Shown piece by piece: positions 46,701 through 55,729 of a DNA stretch of 64,000 nt. Each line of letters begins with the position of its first letter. Position 1 is the first letter of the stretch. The DNA lies in the NCBI GenBank assembly GCA_002238725.1, contig MPMX01000006.1:1-64000 (forward strand). Direction: 5' to 3'. The notes beneath the pieces were generated by a model. That model was given only the letters and a program-made list of their open reading frames with translations. It did no database searches and was not told the origin of the DNA. Both the position numbers and the translations under genes were made by a program. The stretch comes from Rhodospirillaceae bacterium bin65. Lineage in GTDB: Bacteria; Pseudomonadota; Alphaproteobacteria; Bin65.

Positions 46701-48097
46701 CGGGCAACCGGCCGTTCGGCGCCGGCGGCCGCCGCCGGGTTCATGGCTGCCGCCGCCGGGTCCATATCCTGCGTCATGTAGCGGACCCAGGCGTTGAACT
46801 GGTTGCGCATCTGCCGCTCGGATGTGCCGTTCACGACGACCGTGGTGTCGAGTTCCTCGTCCTCCTCGTAGAGGCGCTGGACGTTGACCCATTCGTGGCC
46901 GCTGGCGCGCAGGCCGGTCTGGATGCGCTCGTACATCTCCAGGTCGTCATGGCCGACGATCGAGGTCGGCGCGTTGATCGTGCGGTTGTAGAGCAGGGTG
47001 CGGGCGAACAGCTGGTCCGGCGCGCCGGCGAGGCGGAAGGTCCAGCTCTCGACCAGCGTCTTGTCGGCGGCAAGCGGCTGGAAGACCCGCAGGGTCTGGA
47101 TCGGGCCTTTCACCATGATGTTGGGGAAGTAGACCGTGTTGTGGCGGATTTCGCCGAGGATCGCCTTCGCCCGTGCCTCTCCGTAGGCGTCCACCATCTT
47201 TTCCCAGTAGCCGGGAATTTCCGAATAGTCTGCGTGGATGGAATTGGTGACGCCGGTATGGCCGTGGCCGTTCGGCCAGACCCGGATGCCGAACTCCTCG
47301 TAGAACTTGTAGGTCGAGGTGAAGGGCGCGAGCAGTTCGATGGCCGGGTGCCTGTCGTTGCGGCCGGTCTCCTTCCATACCTTCACGGCGGTGCCGGCGC
47401 TGCTCTCGTGGGCGACCATCGGGTGGCAGGTGTCGGTCTGGTTCTCGACCAGCATCTTCCAGTTGCAGCGGTGCATGTAGCGCAGCGGCGCGCCTTCCAG
47501 GATCAGCCGGCCCTCGGGCGAGCGGTCGACCATGTTGTCGATGGTCGAGAGGCTGTCGCCGAAGAATTCCTCGAAGTCCGGTCCGCCGTCGTTGAGCTTG
47601 ACGAAGATGAAATCGCGATAGACCCGGAAATTCTTCACAGGCGCCAGGCCGCGGCCCATCGGCATGTCTTCGAATCCGGTGCCGTCGTAGCCCTTGCGCA
47701 GGGGCACGGAGAGCAGCGAGCCGTCGGTCCGGAACGCCCAGCCGTGATAGGGGCAGCGGAACATCTTGCCGGCATTGCCGCTGGCTTCGCCGGCGATGCG
47801 CGTGCCCTTATGGGCGCAGCGGTTGTAGTTGACGTAGATCTCGCCGTCGGTGTGCCGGGAGATCAGCAGCGGCTTGCCGCCGATCTCGCAGGTGATGAAG
47901 TCGCCCGGTTCCGGCGCCTGGCTGGCATGGCCGGCATAGACCCAAGTGTTGGCGAACAGGTGCTCCATCTCGAGCTCGAACACCTCGTCGTCGATGTAGA
48001 CGTCGCGGTGAACCTCGCGCGGGCGGACCAGCGCGCGGACGGCGTCGGGATTGTTGCGGTAGCGAGAGTAGGGCGCCTGCATGGCCGGCGGCTCCAT
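46697..48097 (-). CDS. Aromatic-ring-hydroxylating dioxygenase alpha subunit (Rieske)
   Basis: In this 466-residue catalytic subunit the Rieske [2Fe-2S] ligands are Cys94, His96, Cys115 and His118 (CAH ... CPYHGW). The mononuclear iron site is Asp222, His225 and His230 in VENQTDTCHPMVAHES. It would insert O2 into an aromatic or related carboxylic ring to give a cis-diol. The length and the NxxD spacing match benzoate/anthranilate-type enzymes, but the substrate is not certain. No ferredoxin or reductase gene lies within the window, so electrons must come from a partner elsewhere. Confidence 0.93.
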   Translation of the reverse strand: MEPPAMQAPYSRYRNNPDAVRALVRPREVHRDVYIDDEVFELEMEHLFANTWVYAGHASQAPEPGDFITCEIGGKPLLISRHTDGEIYVNYNRCAHKGTRIAGEASGNAGKMFRCPYHGWAFRTDGSLLSVPLRKGYDGTGFEDMPMGRGLAPVKNFRVYRDFIFVKLNDGGPDFEEFFGDSLSTIDNMVDRSPEGRLILEGAPLRYMHRCNWKMLVENQTDTCHPMVAHESSAGTAVKVWKETGRNDRHPAIELLAPFTSTYKFYEEFGIRVWPNGHGHTGVTNSIHADYSEIPGYWEKMVDAYGEARAKAILGEIRHNTVYFPNIMVKGPIQTLRVFQPLAADKTLVESWTFRLAGAPDQLFARTLLYNRTINAPTSIVGHDDLEMYERIQTGLRASGHEWVNVQRLYEEDEELDTTVVVNGTSERQMRNQFNAWVRYMTQDMDPAAAAMNPAAAAGAERPVAR

Positions 48098-48188
48098 GTA
48101 TCCTGCAATGATTGCGGTTCGTTGTCCGGGCCGGATTGTATCGCGCCCGGCGGCGCAACGCCAAGGCGTCGCGACCTGGCCGGTCGAT

Positions 48189-48299
48189 TCAATGGGCGAT
48201 GCGTTTCATGCCGCCGACACTGTCGAAATGGCGGTCGTTTCTCAGGACCGCGATTTTGCGTTGGCGCGCGAGCGCCGTGATCCGGGCATCGCCGGGTAC
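48189..48299 (-). pseudogene. Remnant of a PIN-domain (VapC-like) toxin gene
   Basis: Read on the minus strand to the stop at 48191-48189, the sequence ends GDARITALARQRKIAVLRND followed by RHFDSVGGMKRIAH. This is the C-terminal third of a PIN toxin (the conserved D-x-x-I-A-x-A helix and the vLtnDrHF strand). The acidic N-terminal part cannot be found upstream, and no antitoxin remains. The rest of 48098-48416 holds no other gene. Confidence 0.6.
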
Positions 48300-48416
48300 G
48301 AGTCCCGGGGCCGGGACAAGGCCGCGATCCCCGGCTGACGCACCGCCCGCGACGCAACGGGCGCATGCGCGGCGCGGCCTTTCCGGCGGGCGGGATCGGC
48401 GCTAGTTGGTGCGGCC

Positions 48417-49745
48417 ATGACCGCGCCCGTCACGCCCGCCGCTCCCCCCGCCTCGCCGCCGAGATCGGTCCTGTTCCTCGCCTGGGGCGGCTGGTCGGTC
48501 GCAGCCGGCTTCTTCTTCTACGCCTGGATCCTGCGGGTTGCGCCGTCGATCACGGTCGAGCCGCTGATGCGCGATTTCGCGGTCGGCGGCGCCATCGTCG
48601 GCAACCTCTCCGCGGTCTATTTCTGGGCCTACGCCGCCCTGCAGATTCCGTGCGGCCTCGCGACCGACCGGTGGGGGCCGCGCCGGGTCCTGACGATCTC
48701 GATTCTCGCTGCCGGGCTGGGCAGCGCCGCCATGGGCTTCGCCCCGAACCTTGAGCTCGCCTATGCCGGCCGGGCGCTGATCGGCTTCGGCGCCGCCTTC
48801 GCCTTCGTCGGCAGCATGGTGATCGCCGCCCAGTGGTTTCCGCCCCGGCGATTCGCCTTTTTCAGCGGCGCGGCCCTCGCAGTGGGCCTGGCCGGCGGCG
48901 TGGTCGGACAGGGGCCGCTCGCCGCGGCGGTCGCGGCGCTGGGCTGGCGCGACTATATGATCGCGCTGTCAGGCTGGGCGCTGATCCATGCGCTGCTGGC
49001 CTGGCTGCTGATCCGGGACCGGCCGGCCCTGGCCGATAACGGCGCGGCGGACGCCGCCGCGCCGGCGCAGTTCCCGAAAGAACCGATGGGGCGCGGCCTG
49101 CAGCGCGTCCTGCGCCAGCCGCAGAATTTCCTGATCGCCGGTTACGCTTTCCTGATGTCGGTGCCGATCCTGGCGTTCGGCGGCCTGTGGGGCGTGCCCT
49201 ACACCGCGGCGCGCTTCGGCGTCGACACCACGTCGGCCGGCTTCGCCATGGCGACGATGCTGCTCGGCGTGGCCTGCGGTGGGCCGGTCTGGGGCCTGCT
49301 GAGCGACCGGATGGGACGGCGCAAGCCGGTCCTGCTCGCCGGCGGGCTGCTCGCGCTGGTGGCGATCGCGGCCGCGGTCTACCTGCCGGGCCTGCCCTTC
49401 GCCGCCTTCCAGGTCTGCGTGTTCCTCTCTGGGTTCGGAGGCTCGGCGATGGCGACGGCCTACGCGCTCGGCCGCGAACAGAACGACCCGCGCTCGGCCG
49501 GCACCGCGCTCGGCCTGATCAACATGTGCACGGTGCTGAGCGGGGCCGTGTCCCAGCCCATCGTTGGCCTGCTGCTCGACCTGTCGTGGGGCGGCGAAAC
49601 GGTGAACGGCGCCCGGGTCTACGCGTTGGCGGCCTATAAGGAAGCCTTCCTGCTGCTGCCGGCCTGCTACCTGGCCGGTATCCTGATGTGGCTGGCGCTC
49701 AAGGAATCCCACGGCCGGCCGTTCGTGGCGCCCGACGCGGCCTGA
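48417..49745 (+). CDS. Major facilitator superfamily transporter
   Basis: This 442-residue MFS protein has twelve helices. The loop 2-3 motif appears as CGLATDRWGPRRVLTISIL and its second-half counterpart as GLLSDRMGRRKPVLLAGGL. N-terminal VAAGFFFYAWILRVAPSITVEPLMRDF resembles the anion/oxalate-formate or hexuronate branch. The substrate is unknown. It stands alone, with a toxin remnant upstream and a helicase gene downstream. Confidence 0.9.
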   Translation: MTAPVTPAAPPASPPRSVLFLAWGGWSVAAGFFFYAWILRVAPSITVEPLMRDFAVGGAIVGNLSAVYFWAYAALQIPCGLATDRWGPRRVLTISILAAGLGSAAMGFAPNLELAYAGRALIGFGAAFAFVGSMVIAAQWFPPRRFAFFSGAALAVGLAGGVVGQGPLAAAVAALGWRDYMIALSGWALIHALLAWLLIRDRPALADNGAADAAAPAQFPKEPMGRGLQRVLRQPQNFLIAGYAFLMSVPILAFGGLWGVPYTAARFGVDTTSAGFAMATMLLGVACGGPVWGLLSDRMGRRKPVLLAGGLLALVAIAAAVYLPGLPFAAFQVCVFLSGFGGSAMATAYALGREQNDPRSAGTALGLINMCTVLSGAVSQPIVGLLLDLSWGGETVNGARVYALAAYKEAFLLLPACYLAGILMWLALKESHGRPFVAPDAA

Positions 49746-49834
49746 GGCACGGTCCGCCGTCCTGCCGGTTCCGGCATTCCGGCAGGCCCTCCCGATAGCG
49801 TTCCGGGCCCTGCCGTCCTATAGTCGCCCGGACG

Positions 49835-52249
49835 ATGACCGAGCCGTCCGCCGAACCCCTCCCGCTGTCCCAACGCGCTGCCGTCGCCCCGTCCGCGACG
49901 GCCGATCCGGCGTGGCTGGACGGGCTCAACGAGGCCCAGCGGCAGGCGGTGGAGAAGACCGAGGGTGCGGTCCTCGTCCTTGCCGGCGCCGGTACGGGCA
50001 AGACCCGGGCGCTCACCACGCGGATCGCGCATATCCTCGCGACCCGCCGCGCCATGCCCTGGCAGATCCTCGCCGTGACCTTCACCAACCGGGCGGCGCG
50101 GGAGATGCGCGAGCGGGTCGCCCGGCTGGTCGCGCCCTTGCTCGGGCCGGGCGCGGCGGAAGAGATCTGGCTTGGCACCTTCCACGCGCTCGCCGCGCGC
50201 ATCCTGCGCCGCCATGCCGAACTTGTCGGTCTGAAATCCAACTTCACGATCCTCGATCCGGACGATCAGGTCCGCCTGCTCAAGCAGCAGCTCGAGGCCG
50301 CCGACATCGATGCGAAGCGCTGGCCGCCGCGCGTGCTGCACGCTATGGTCGAGCGCTGGAAGGACAAGGGCCGGGGGCCGGAACAGGTGAGCGCCGCCGA
50401 GGCGGGGGATTTCGCCGGCGGCCGGGCGGTCGAACTCTACGCCGCCTATCAGGACCGACTCCGCACACTCAACGCCGTCGATTTCGGCGATCTGCTGCTG
50501 CACAACCTGACTGTGCTGATGCAGCATGAGGATGTCCTGGCGCGGTACAACAACCGCTTTCGCTACATCCTGGTCGACGAGTATCAGGATACCAACGTGG
50601 CCCAGTATCTCTGGCTGCGGCTGCTTGCGCAAAAGGGCGGCAACATCTGCTGCGTCGGCGACGACGACCAGTCGATCTACCGCTGGCGCGGCGCCGAGAT
50701 CGAGAACATCCTGCGCTTCGAGAAGGATTTTCCCGGCGCGGCGATCATCAGGCTCGAACAGAACTACCGCTCGACCGCGCCGATTCTCGCCGCCGCCGCC
50801 CACCTGATTTCAAAGAATGACAGCCGCCTCGGCAAGACCCTGTGGACCGCGGCCGAGGGCGGCGACAAACTGACGCTCACCGGCGTCTGGGACGGTGAGG
50901 AGGAGGCGCGCGGGATTGCCGACCGCGTGGAAGATTTGCAGCGCAAGGCTCATGCCCTGAACGAAATCGCCATCCTCGTGCGCGCCGGCTTCCAGACCCG
51001 CGAGTTCGAGGAGCGTTTCATCACGCTGGGCATACCCTATCGCGTGATCGGCGGCCCGCGCTTCTACGAGCGGCTGGAAATCCGCGACGCCGTTGCCTGG
51101 CTGCGCATCGTCCATTCGACCGACGACGATCTCGCCTTCGAGCGCATCGTCAACAAGCCGAAGCGGGGACTGGGGAATGTCGCCCTGCGTACGTTGCACG
51201 GGCTGCGCACCGCCCGGGGCATTTCCCTGTTCGACGCCGCCGGAATCGCGGCCGCCTCAACCGAACTCCGGCCCGCGTTGCAATCCCGGGCGCGCCGCTC
51301 GCTCGACGATTTCGTGCAGATGGTTCGGCGCTGGCGCCGGCTGATGGAAACCGCCTCCCATATCGAACTGGCGGAGACCGTACTGGACGAGAGCGGCTAT
51401 ACCGCCATGTGGCAGCAGGACAAGTCGCCCGACGCGCCGGGCCGGCTGGAGAATCTGAAAGAACTGGTCCGCGCGCTGTCGGAATTCGAGAATCTCGGCG
51501 GGTTCCTGGAGCATATCGCGCTGGTCATGGAGGCGACCGAAGCGGCCCAGGGCGACATGGTCAACATCATGACGCTGCATTCCGCCAAGGGCCTGGAATT
51601 CGACACGGTCTTCCTGCCCGGCTGGGAGGAGGGCGTCTTCCCGCACCAGCGGGCGCTCGACGAAAGCGGCGAGGCCGGGCTGGAGGAGGAGCGGCGCCTC
51701 GCCTATGTCGGCCTGACCCGGGCGCGCCGGAATGTCCACATCTCCTTCGCCGCCAACCGGCGCATTCACAACCAGTGGACCGCCAGCCTGCCCAGCCGCT
51801 TCATCGACGAACTGCCGCCCGAGCAGATCGAGGTCGCGACCGAGCAGGGCCTCTATGCCGGCCGGTCCGGCCGGCCGGATGCAACGGCTATCGACGCGAG
51901 TGTTGTCGAGGCCGGCGGCGGCGGCCCTGTAAACCGCGGTTTCGCCGCCGCTGGCTTCGGCGACGGTAGCGCGAGGCCCGCCGGCCCGGGCCGCTTCGAC
52001 GACGGCTGGAACAACACCGCGCCGCTCGCACGAAAGCCCGGCGGGCGGCGCAGCGCGCCCGTCATTGTCGACGGCGAAGCCAACCTGATCCGCAGCGGCG
52101 GCGACAGCCCGTTCAAGCAGGGTGACCCGGTCCGCCACGAAAAATTCGGCAAGGGCGTCGTCAAAAGCGCCGAAGGCGACAAGCTGACGATCATTTTCGA
52201 GAGTGTCGGTGTGAAGAAAGTCGTCAGCCGGTTCGTCGAGCCGGCGTGA
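49835..52249 (+). CDS. uvrD: UvrD/PcrA-type ATP-dependent DNA helicase
   Basis: This 804-residue SF1A 3'-5' helicase has Q-motif LNEAQRQAV, Walker A LAGAGTGKTRAL, motif Ia TFTNRAAREMRERV, motif II LVDEYQDTN, motif III GDDDQSIYRWRGA, motif IV EQNYRST, motif V MTLHSAKGLEFDTVFLPGWEEGVFP and motif VI EEERRLAYVGLTRAR. The C-terminal HEKFGKGVVKSAEGDKLTIIFESVGVKKVV is the Tudor-like domain of PcrA/UvrD that contacts RNA polymerase. It acts in nucleotide-excision and mismatch repair. Confidence 0.94.
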   Translation: MTEPSAEPLPLSQRAAVAPSATADPAWLDGLNEAQRQAVEKTEGAVLVLAGAGTGKTRALTTRIAHILATRRAMPWQILAVTFTNRAAREMRERVARLVAPLLGPGAAEEIWLGTFHALAARILRRHAELVGLKSNFTILDPDDQVRLLKQQLEAADIDAKRWPPRVLHAMVERWKDKGRGPEQVSAAEAGDFAGGRAVELYAAYQDRLRTLNAVDFGDLLLHNLTVLMQHEDVLARYNNRFRYILVDEYQDTNVAQYLWLRLLAQKGGNICCVGDDDQSIYRWRGAEIENILRFEKDFPGAAIIRLEQNYRSTAPILAAAAHLISKNDSRLGKTLWTAAEGGDKLTLTGVWDGEEEARGIADRVEDLQRKAHALNEIAILVRAGFQTREFEERFITLGIPYRVIGGPRFYERLEIRDAVAWLRIVHSTDDDLAFERIVNKPKRGLGNVALRTLHGLRTARGISLFDAAGIAAASTELRPALQSRARRSLDDFVQMVRRWRRLMETASHIELAETVLDESGYTAMWQQDKSPDAPGRLENLKELVRALSEFENLGGFLEHIALVMEATEAAQGDMVNIMTLHSAKGLEFDTVFLPGWEEGVFPHQRALDESGEAGLEEERRLAYVGLTRARRNVHISFAANRRIHNQWTASLPSRFIDELPPEQIEVATEQGLYAGRSGRPDATAIDASVVEAGGGGPVNRGFAAAGFGDGSARPAGPGRFDDGWNNTAPLARKPGGRRSAPVIVDGEANLIRSGGDSPFKQGDPVRHEKFGKGVVKSAEGDKLTIIFESVGVKKVVSRFVEPA

Positions 52250-52274
52250 CGCGCATGGCGGCACTCCACGGCCA

Positions 52275-53261
52275 ATGAAAGCGCCCGCAGCGACCGTCCT
52301 TGCCGTCGCGCTGCTTTCGGCTCATGCGAATGCCGGCAGCGTGGGCTACCGAGAAATCGCAGTCGAAGCCGATGGCGAGCGCATGGCGATGGCGCTCTGG
52401 TATCCGTCCCCAGCGTCTTCCGGGCGGACGCGAATCGGTCATTTCGCCATGGCGGCGACACGAAACGCGCCGCTCGGCACGGGGCGCTACGGCCTTGTCC
52501 TGATTTCGCACGGCACCGGCGGCCATCGTCTGGGCCATCGCGGCACGGCGATCCGGCTGGCGCAGGCCGGCTACATCGTGGCGGCGCCGGAGCACAGCGG
52601 CGACAGCTGGCGCGACGACCGCTACAGCGGCACCGCGGCCAACTGGCGCCGCCGCCCGCGTCACCTGAGCGCGGTACTGAACCGGCTGCTCGGCGATGCC
52701 GAATTCAAGGCGCGCATCGACCCGCGCCGGATCGGCGCCATCGGCCACTCGGCCGGCGGCTACAGCGTGCTGGCGCTGATCGGCGGCCGGGCGGACCCGC
52801 GCCTGCTCGTCCGGCATTGTACCCGCTATCGCGACAGGGACCCGGACTTCTGCGCCTACGGCCGGCAGAACGGGCCTGCCGGCGGGCTGCTGCCCGACCT
52901 CAGCGACCGGCGGGTGCGCGCGGTCGTAGCCGTCGCGCCGGTCGGCGCGCTGTTCGGCATCGGGGCGTTCGCGAGGGTTGCGGCGCCGGCACAGATCCAT
53001 CGCCTCGGCCGCGACCGGGTTCTGCGCCGGCCGTGGCACGCGGACAACATCGTGAGACTGATGGGCGGGAACGCGCGCCTCACCGTGCATCCGGAGGCGC
53101 ATCACTTCGCCTTCATCGCGCCCTTTCCGGCCGCCCTGGCCGTTGAGGTCGGCGCGCCGGCGCGCGATCCGCCGGGATTCGACCGCCGCGCTTTCCTCGA
53201 CCGGATCGACCGGCAGATTCTGGCTTTCCTCGATTCCGTCCTCGCCGCGCAGCAACGCTAA
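52275..53261 (+). CDS. Secreted alpha/beta hydrolase (dienelactone-hydrolase-like)
   Basis: This 328-residue protein has a short signal peptide (MKAPAATVLAVALLSAHANA-G). The nucleophile elbow is GAIGHSAGGYS, and LISHGTGGHRLGH forms the oxyanion strand; a late VHPEAHHFAFI supplies the candidate His. The family covers exported esterases related to platelet-activating-factor acetylhydrolase-like proteins. It lies 25 bp after the helicase gene, though a shared function is unlikely. Its stop is 37 bp before the IS1-like transposon. Confidence 0.86.
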   Translation: MKAPAATVLAVALLSAHANAGSVGYREIAVEADGERMAMALWYPSPASSGRTRIGHFAMAATRNAPLGTGRYGLVLISHGTGGHRLGHRGTAIRLAQAGYIVAAPEHSGDSWRDDRYSGTAANWRRRPRHLSAVLNRLLGDAEFKARIDPRRIGAIGHSAGGYSVLALIGGRADPRLLVRHCTRYRDRDPDFCAYGRQNGPAGGLLPDLSDRRVRAVVAVAPVGALFGIGAFARVAAPAQIHRLGRDRVLRRPWHADNIVRLMGGNARLTVHPEAHHFAFIAPFPAALAVEVGAPARDPPGFDRRAFLDRIDRQILAFLDSVLAAQQR

Positions 53262-53290
53262 TCGGGACCGATTTCCGGCGACGCAACGCC

Positions 53291-53298
53291 ACTGGCGC
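53291..53298. repeat. Target-site duplication, left copy
   Basis: ACTGGCGC abuts the left inverted repeat and is repeated exactly after the right one. Eight bases is the usual IS1-family duplication length. Confidence 0.85.
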
Positions 53299-53319
53299 GG
53301 TAGTGCATCAGTTTGAATT
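53299..53319. repeat. Left terminal inverted repeat of the IS1-like transposon
   Basis: The sequence begins GGTAGTGCATCAG and is a perfect inverted match over 21 bp to 55730-55750. The transposase stop codon (53308-53310) lies inside it. Confidence 0.92.
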
Positions 53320-54186
53320 GCGGTTCTTGTAGGGACCGCGCGGGCCGGGCTTCGGGGTGCGTTCGTCCATGATCCGCACCAAGTCTTCCATGTCCCAGAC
53401 AGTCTTGCTCAGACCGGCTTCCATGGCCGGGGTGACGCGAAGCGTTTTGTGGATACGGATGAAATTGTACCAAACGGTATAGAGCGCAACCATGTGCATG
53501 TGGTTCTCAAATTTCTTAGAGAACGCATTAGTCAGCCGGGTGAACCGGCGCATGTGCATCCGCATGGTCAGGTTCTGGCGTTCAACGTAGGACGTGCTGA
53601 CCGCGGCCGGGTCGGGGTTGCCTTCGATCCGCCGCTTGCGAGCACCAACGCAGGCAGCGGGGCTGTAGCGCTTCTGTGCTTCCGGAGCTTCGCCGTACAG
53701 CTTGATTAGCTGGGCATAGTCCACATCGCCGCCGAACGCGCCCTCAACAGCTTCCAGATACGCCTTGTGGCCATCTGTCATAAGCTGAACCCGGTTCGCC
53801 AGCCGGCTGCGCAGATCGTCCATGAACTCAATCGCATATTCGCTGTTGCGACCTCCTACCAGCCAAGAGACGATCAGCTTGCTGTCACTGTCTAGCGCGG
53901 TCCATGTCCATGTGTCGCCAGCTTCGGACGGCGCGGCCTTCGCTGTCTTGACGTTCTTCTGTTTGGCATAGGTGAACGACCAGATTTCGTCGCACTGGAT
54001 GCGGCTGGCGGTAACACCCTGCACCATTTCGTCATGCAAATCGGCGCAGACCTTGCCGGCATCGATCAACAACTTGGCGACCGTGTTGAAGCTCACATCG
54101 GCCAGCCGCGCGGTTGCCCGCATGGACTGGCCTTCGCAAAGCATTTTGAGGATCAGGGAACGGGCTTTAGGCGGTAGCTTGTTCAT
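53308..54186 (-). CDS. IS1-like DDE transposase
   Basis: This 292-residue transposase has an N-terminal helix-turn-helix (LILKMLCEGQSMRATARLADVSFNTVAKLL). The catalytic residues are the Asp in IQCDEIWSF, the Asp in LMTDGHKAYLEAV and the Glu in SYVERQNLTMRMHMRRF. The C-terminal WYNFIRIHKTLRVTPAM is typical of the long IS1-related transposases of alphaproteobacteria. It starts at ATG 54186; a longer reading from 54225 has no ribosome-binding site. The last three codons are in the left inverted repeat. It looks intact. Confidence 0.92.
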   Translation of the reverse strand: MNKLPPKARSLILKMLCEGQSMRATARLADVSFNTVAKLLIDAGKVCADLHDEMVQGVTASRIQCDEIWSFTYAKQKNVKTAKAAPSEAGDTWTWTALDSDSKLIVSWLVGGRNSEYAIEFMDDLRSRLANRVQLMTDGHKAYLEAVEGAFGGDVDYAQLIKLYGEAPEAQKRYSPAACVGARKRRIEGNPDPAAVSTSYVERQNLTMRMHMRRFTRLTNAFSKKFENHMHMVALYTVWYNFIRIHKTLRVTPAMEAGLSKTVWDMEDLVRIMDERTPKPGPRGPYKNRNSN

Positions 54187-54192
54187 GTCAAT

Positions 54193-54221
54193 AAAATATG
54201 AACAAAAATGCGTAGCGTCAA
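54193..54221 (-). promoter_or_regulatory. Putative transposase promoter (possibly leaderless)
   Basis: On the minus strand TTGACG (54221-54216) and TATTTT (54198-54193) have a 17-bp spacer. The expected transcript start falls on the ATG at 54186, so the message may be leaderless. Confidence 0.4.
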
Positions 54222-54235
54222 GCATTTATTTCGAG

Positions 54236-54263
54236 TTGTATCTTTTTGCTCCCATGATATATT
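54236..54263 (+). promoter_or_regulatory. Putative promoter of the passenger genes
   Basis: TTGTAT (54236-54241) and TATATT (54258-54263) with a 16-bp spacer lie 30 bp before the first passenger ATG, divergent from the transposase promoter. Confidence 0.45.
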
Positions 54264-54293
54264 CAGCACACCCCCGCCCCTGGAGTGCTACTG

Positions 54294-54467
54294 ATGCAGC
54301 ATATGACCCCTGTCGAGATGCTCAATGAGCTGATTCGCTTAGGCTATATTACCCCTGCCGATGACGCTTCGGCAATCTCCATGCCGAGCGCCTACCAAAG
54401 CGTTCCCAATATTACTGTGTCCGACACCGATCCTGCTGTTGAGGATATAGAGAAAAAAAATGCCTAA
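54294..54467 (+). CDS. Small passenger protein upstream of the protease
   Basis: This 57-residue protein starts MQHMTPVEMLNELIRLGYITPADD and has an acidic C-terminus. It is not recognised. The ATG at 54294 is preceded by GGAG at suitable spacing; a GTG at 54285 is an alternative. Its end overlaps the protease start by eight bases, so the two are translationally coupled and the small protein may be a partner or regulator of the protease. Confidence 0.6.
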   Translation: MQHMTPVEMLNELIRLGYITPADDASAISMPSAYQSVPNITVSDTDPAVEDIEKKNA

Positions 54468-55443
54468 CTGGAATGCTTTACTTAAAGAAATCAAGAAAAC
54501 TCAGGCAATGGGTGATAGCAGTGCATTTGATACCGTAAGACGTAAGTATATTGGCCAGCTAAATACGCACACGGAAAGGAATGTAATTGCGTATTATTCT
54601 GGGTTTTTGAGCAAACCCGGCATTAAGGGAATCGACATTACAGATGAAGACAAGAATTGATTTATGTCATGCGTTCACGGAATGGATAGAAACAAAGGGC
54701 TAGACCTCCTTATTCATACACCCGGTGGCGACATCGCCACAACCGAATCCCTAGTGCATTATTTGAGAGAAATGTTCGGCAACAATATAAGAGCAGTGAT
54801 TCCACAGATCGCTATGTCTGCTGGGACAATGATCGCTTGTTCTTGCGATACAATATTGATGGGCAAGCATTCCAACATTGGCCCCGTTGACCCGCAATTC
54901 AATGGAATACCGGCTATCGGCGTTTTAAAAGAAGTTGAGGTTGCCTTTGATGAAATAAAAAAAGACCCCAAAGCTGCCCCGGCATGGAAGCCAATACTCT
55001 CACAATTACCCCCATCATTCCTGCAACAATGTCAGTGGTCTGTTTCGCGGTCGGCTGAGTTCTTAAAAGATTCGCTTAGAAGTGGAATGTTACGCGACCT
55101 TCAGGAACCGGAAAGAGAAGACACGATCAAGAAAATTGCCGAAAGGTTAACGGACCTTGGATATAACAAAACACACAATCGACATATACACTATCAGGAG
55201 TGCATGGATCTTGGGCTAAATGTAGAAATGCTAGAAAATAAAAAAGAGAAAAAACTACAGGATTTAGTTTTGACGGTACACCATTGCTTTATGCACACTC
55301 TAGCCAATACCGCTTCATTTAAGATTATTGAAGACCACCGAGGCAGGGCGACGATTAAACAACAGCAACGCCCTAGAAATTTGCAAGTTCAGATTCCTGC
55401 AAACGCAGGCCCGACAAACACACCTAAAGTCATTGCGACTTAG
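54460..55443 (+). pseudogene. SDH-family ClpP-fold serine protease with one in-frame TGA
   Basis: The frame reads as one 327-codon gene with a single stop, TGA at 54658-54660. The first part ends AYYSGFLSKPGIKGIDITDEDKN and the second continues FMSCVHGMDRNKGLDLLIHTPGGDIATTES, which joins as a normal SDH (serine dehydrogenase proteinase, ClpP/crotonase superfamily) sequence where a Gly codon (GGA) is expected. The oxyanion strand HTPGGD and nucleophile Ser in IAMSAGTMIACS are present, as is the following GKHSNIGPVDPQF. The part after the stop begins at an ATG (54664) but would lack the N-terminal 66 residues. It is probably a recent nonsense mutation or sequencing error; read-through is possible. 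Confidence 0.8.
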
Positions 55444-55669
55444 CAGCCCAGCGCATCTGCGCCGCACGTCGAGCGGCTTCGCTGCGTTCCCTGTCCGTCA
55501 GTTTCTGGGCCCGTGCCCTGCCACCCTTCGCCCCAAGCGCCTTAGCGGCAGGGTTCTTGCCGTCGTCTTCAAACTCTTCCTCTTCCTCGCCGGTCGCGAT
55601 GCGCATGACCTTCACGGCATTGCCGATCACGTCGGCTGGGCGCCTCTGGCCCTGTGGACCTTTGGGCAT
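55430..55669 (-). CDS. Small basic/acidic passenger protein
   Basis: This 79-residue protein starts MPKGPQGQRRPADVIGNAVKVMRIATG, then an acidic run EEEEEFEDD and a basic KALGAKGGRARAQKL helix ending AARRAAQMRW. Similar small proteins are common in alphaproteobacterial mobile DNA, with no proven role; nucleic-acid binding is plausible from the Gly-Gly-Arg-Ala-Arg segment. It converges with the protease gene (14-bp overlap). Its G+C is higher than that of the protease. Confidence 0.65.
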   Translation of the reverse strand: MPKGPQGQRRPADVIGNAVKVMRIATGEEEEEFEDDGKNPAAKALGAKGGRARAQKLTDRERSEAARRAAQMRWAAKSQ

Positions 55670-55729
55670 GGCGAGTCTCCATGTGCTTCCCGCTAAGCAT
55701 AAGGCAAAATGACCCGTGGCGACAGGCCA

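Noticed and set aside
46895-48280. Plus-strand frame of 461 codons over the dioxygenase alpha gene
   Set aside because: It is antisense to a gene with complete Rieske and iron-site motifs.
54664-55443. Independent 259-residue protease gene starting at the ATG after the TGA
   Set aside because: The preceding 66 codons are clearly the N-terminal part of the same SDH fold in the same frame, so one interrupted gene is more likely.
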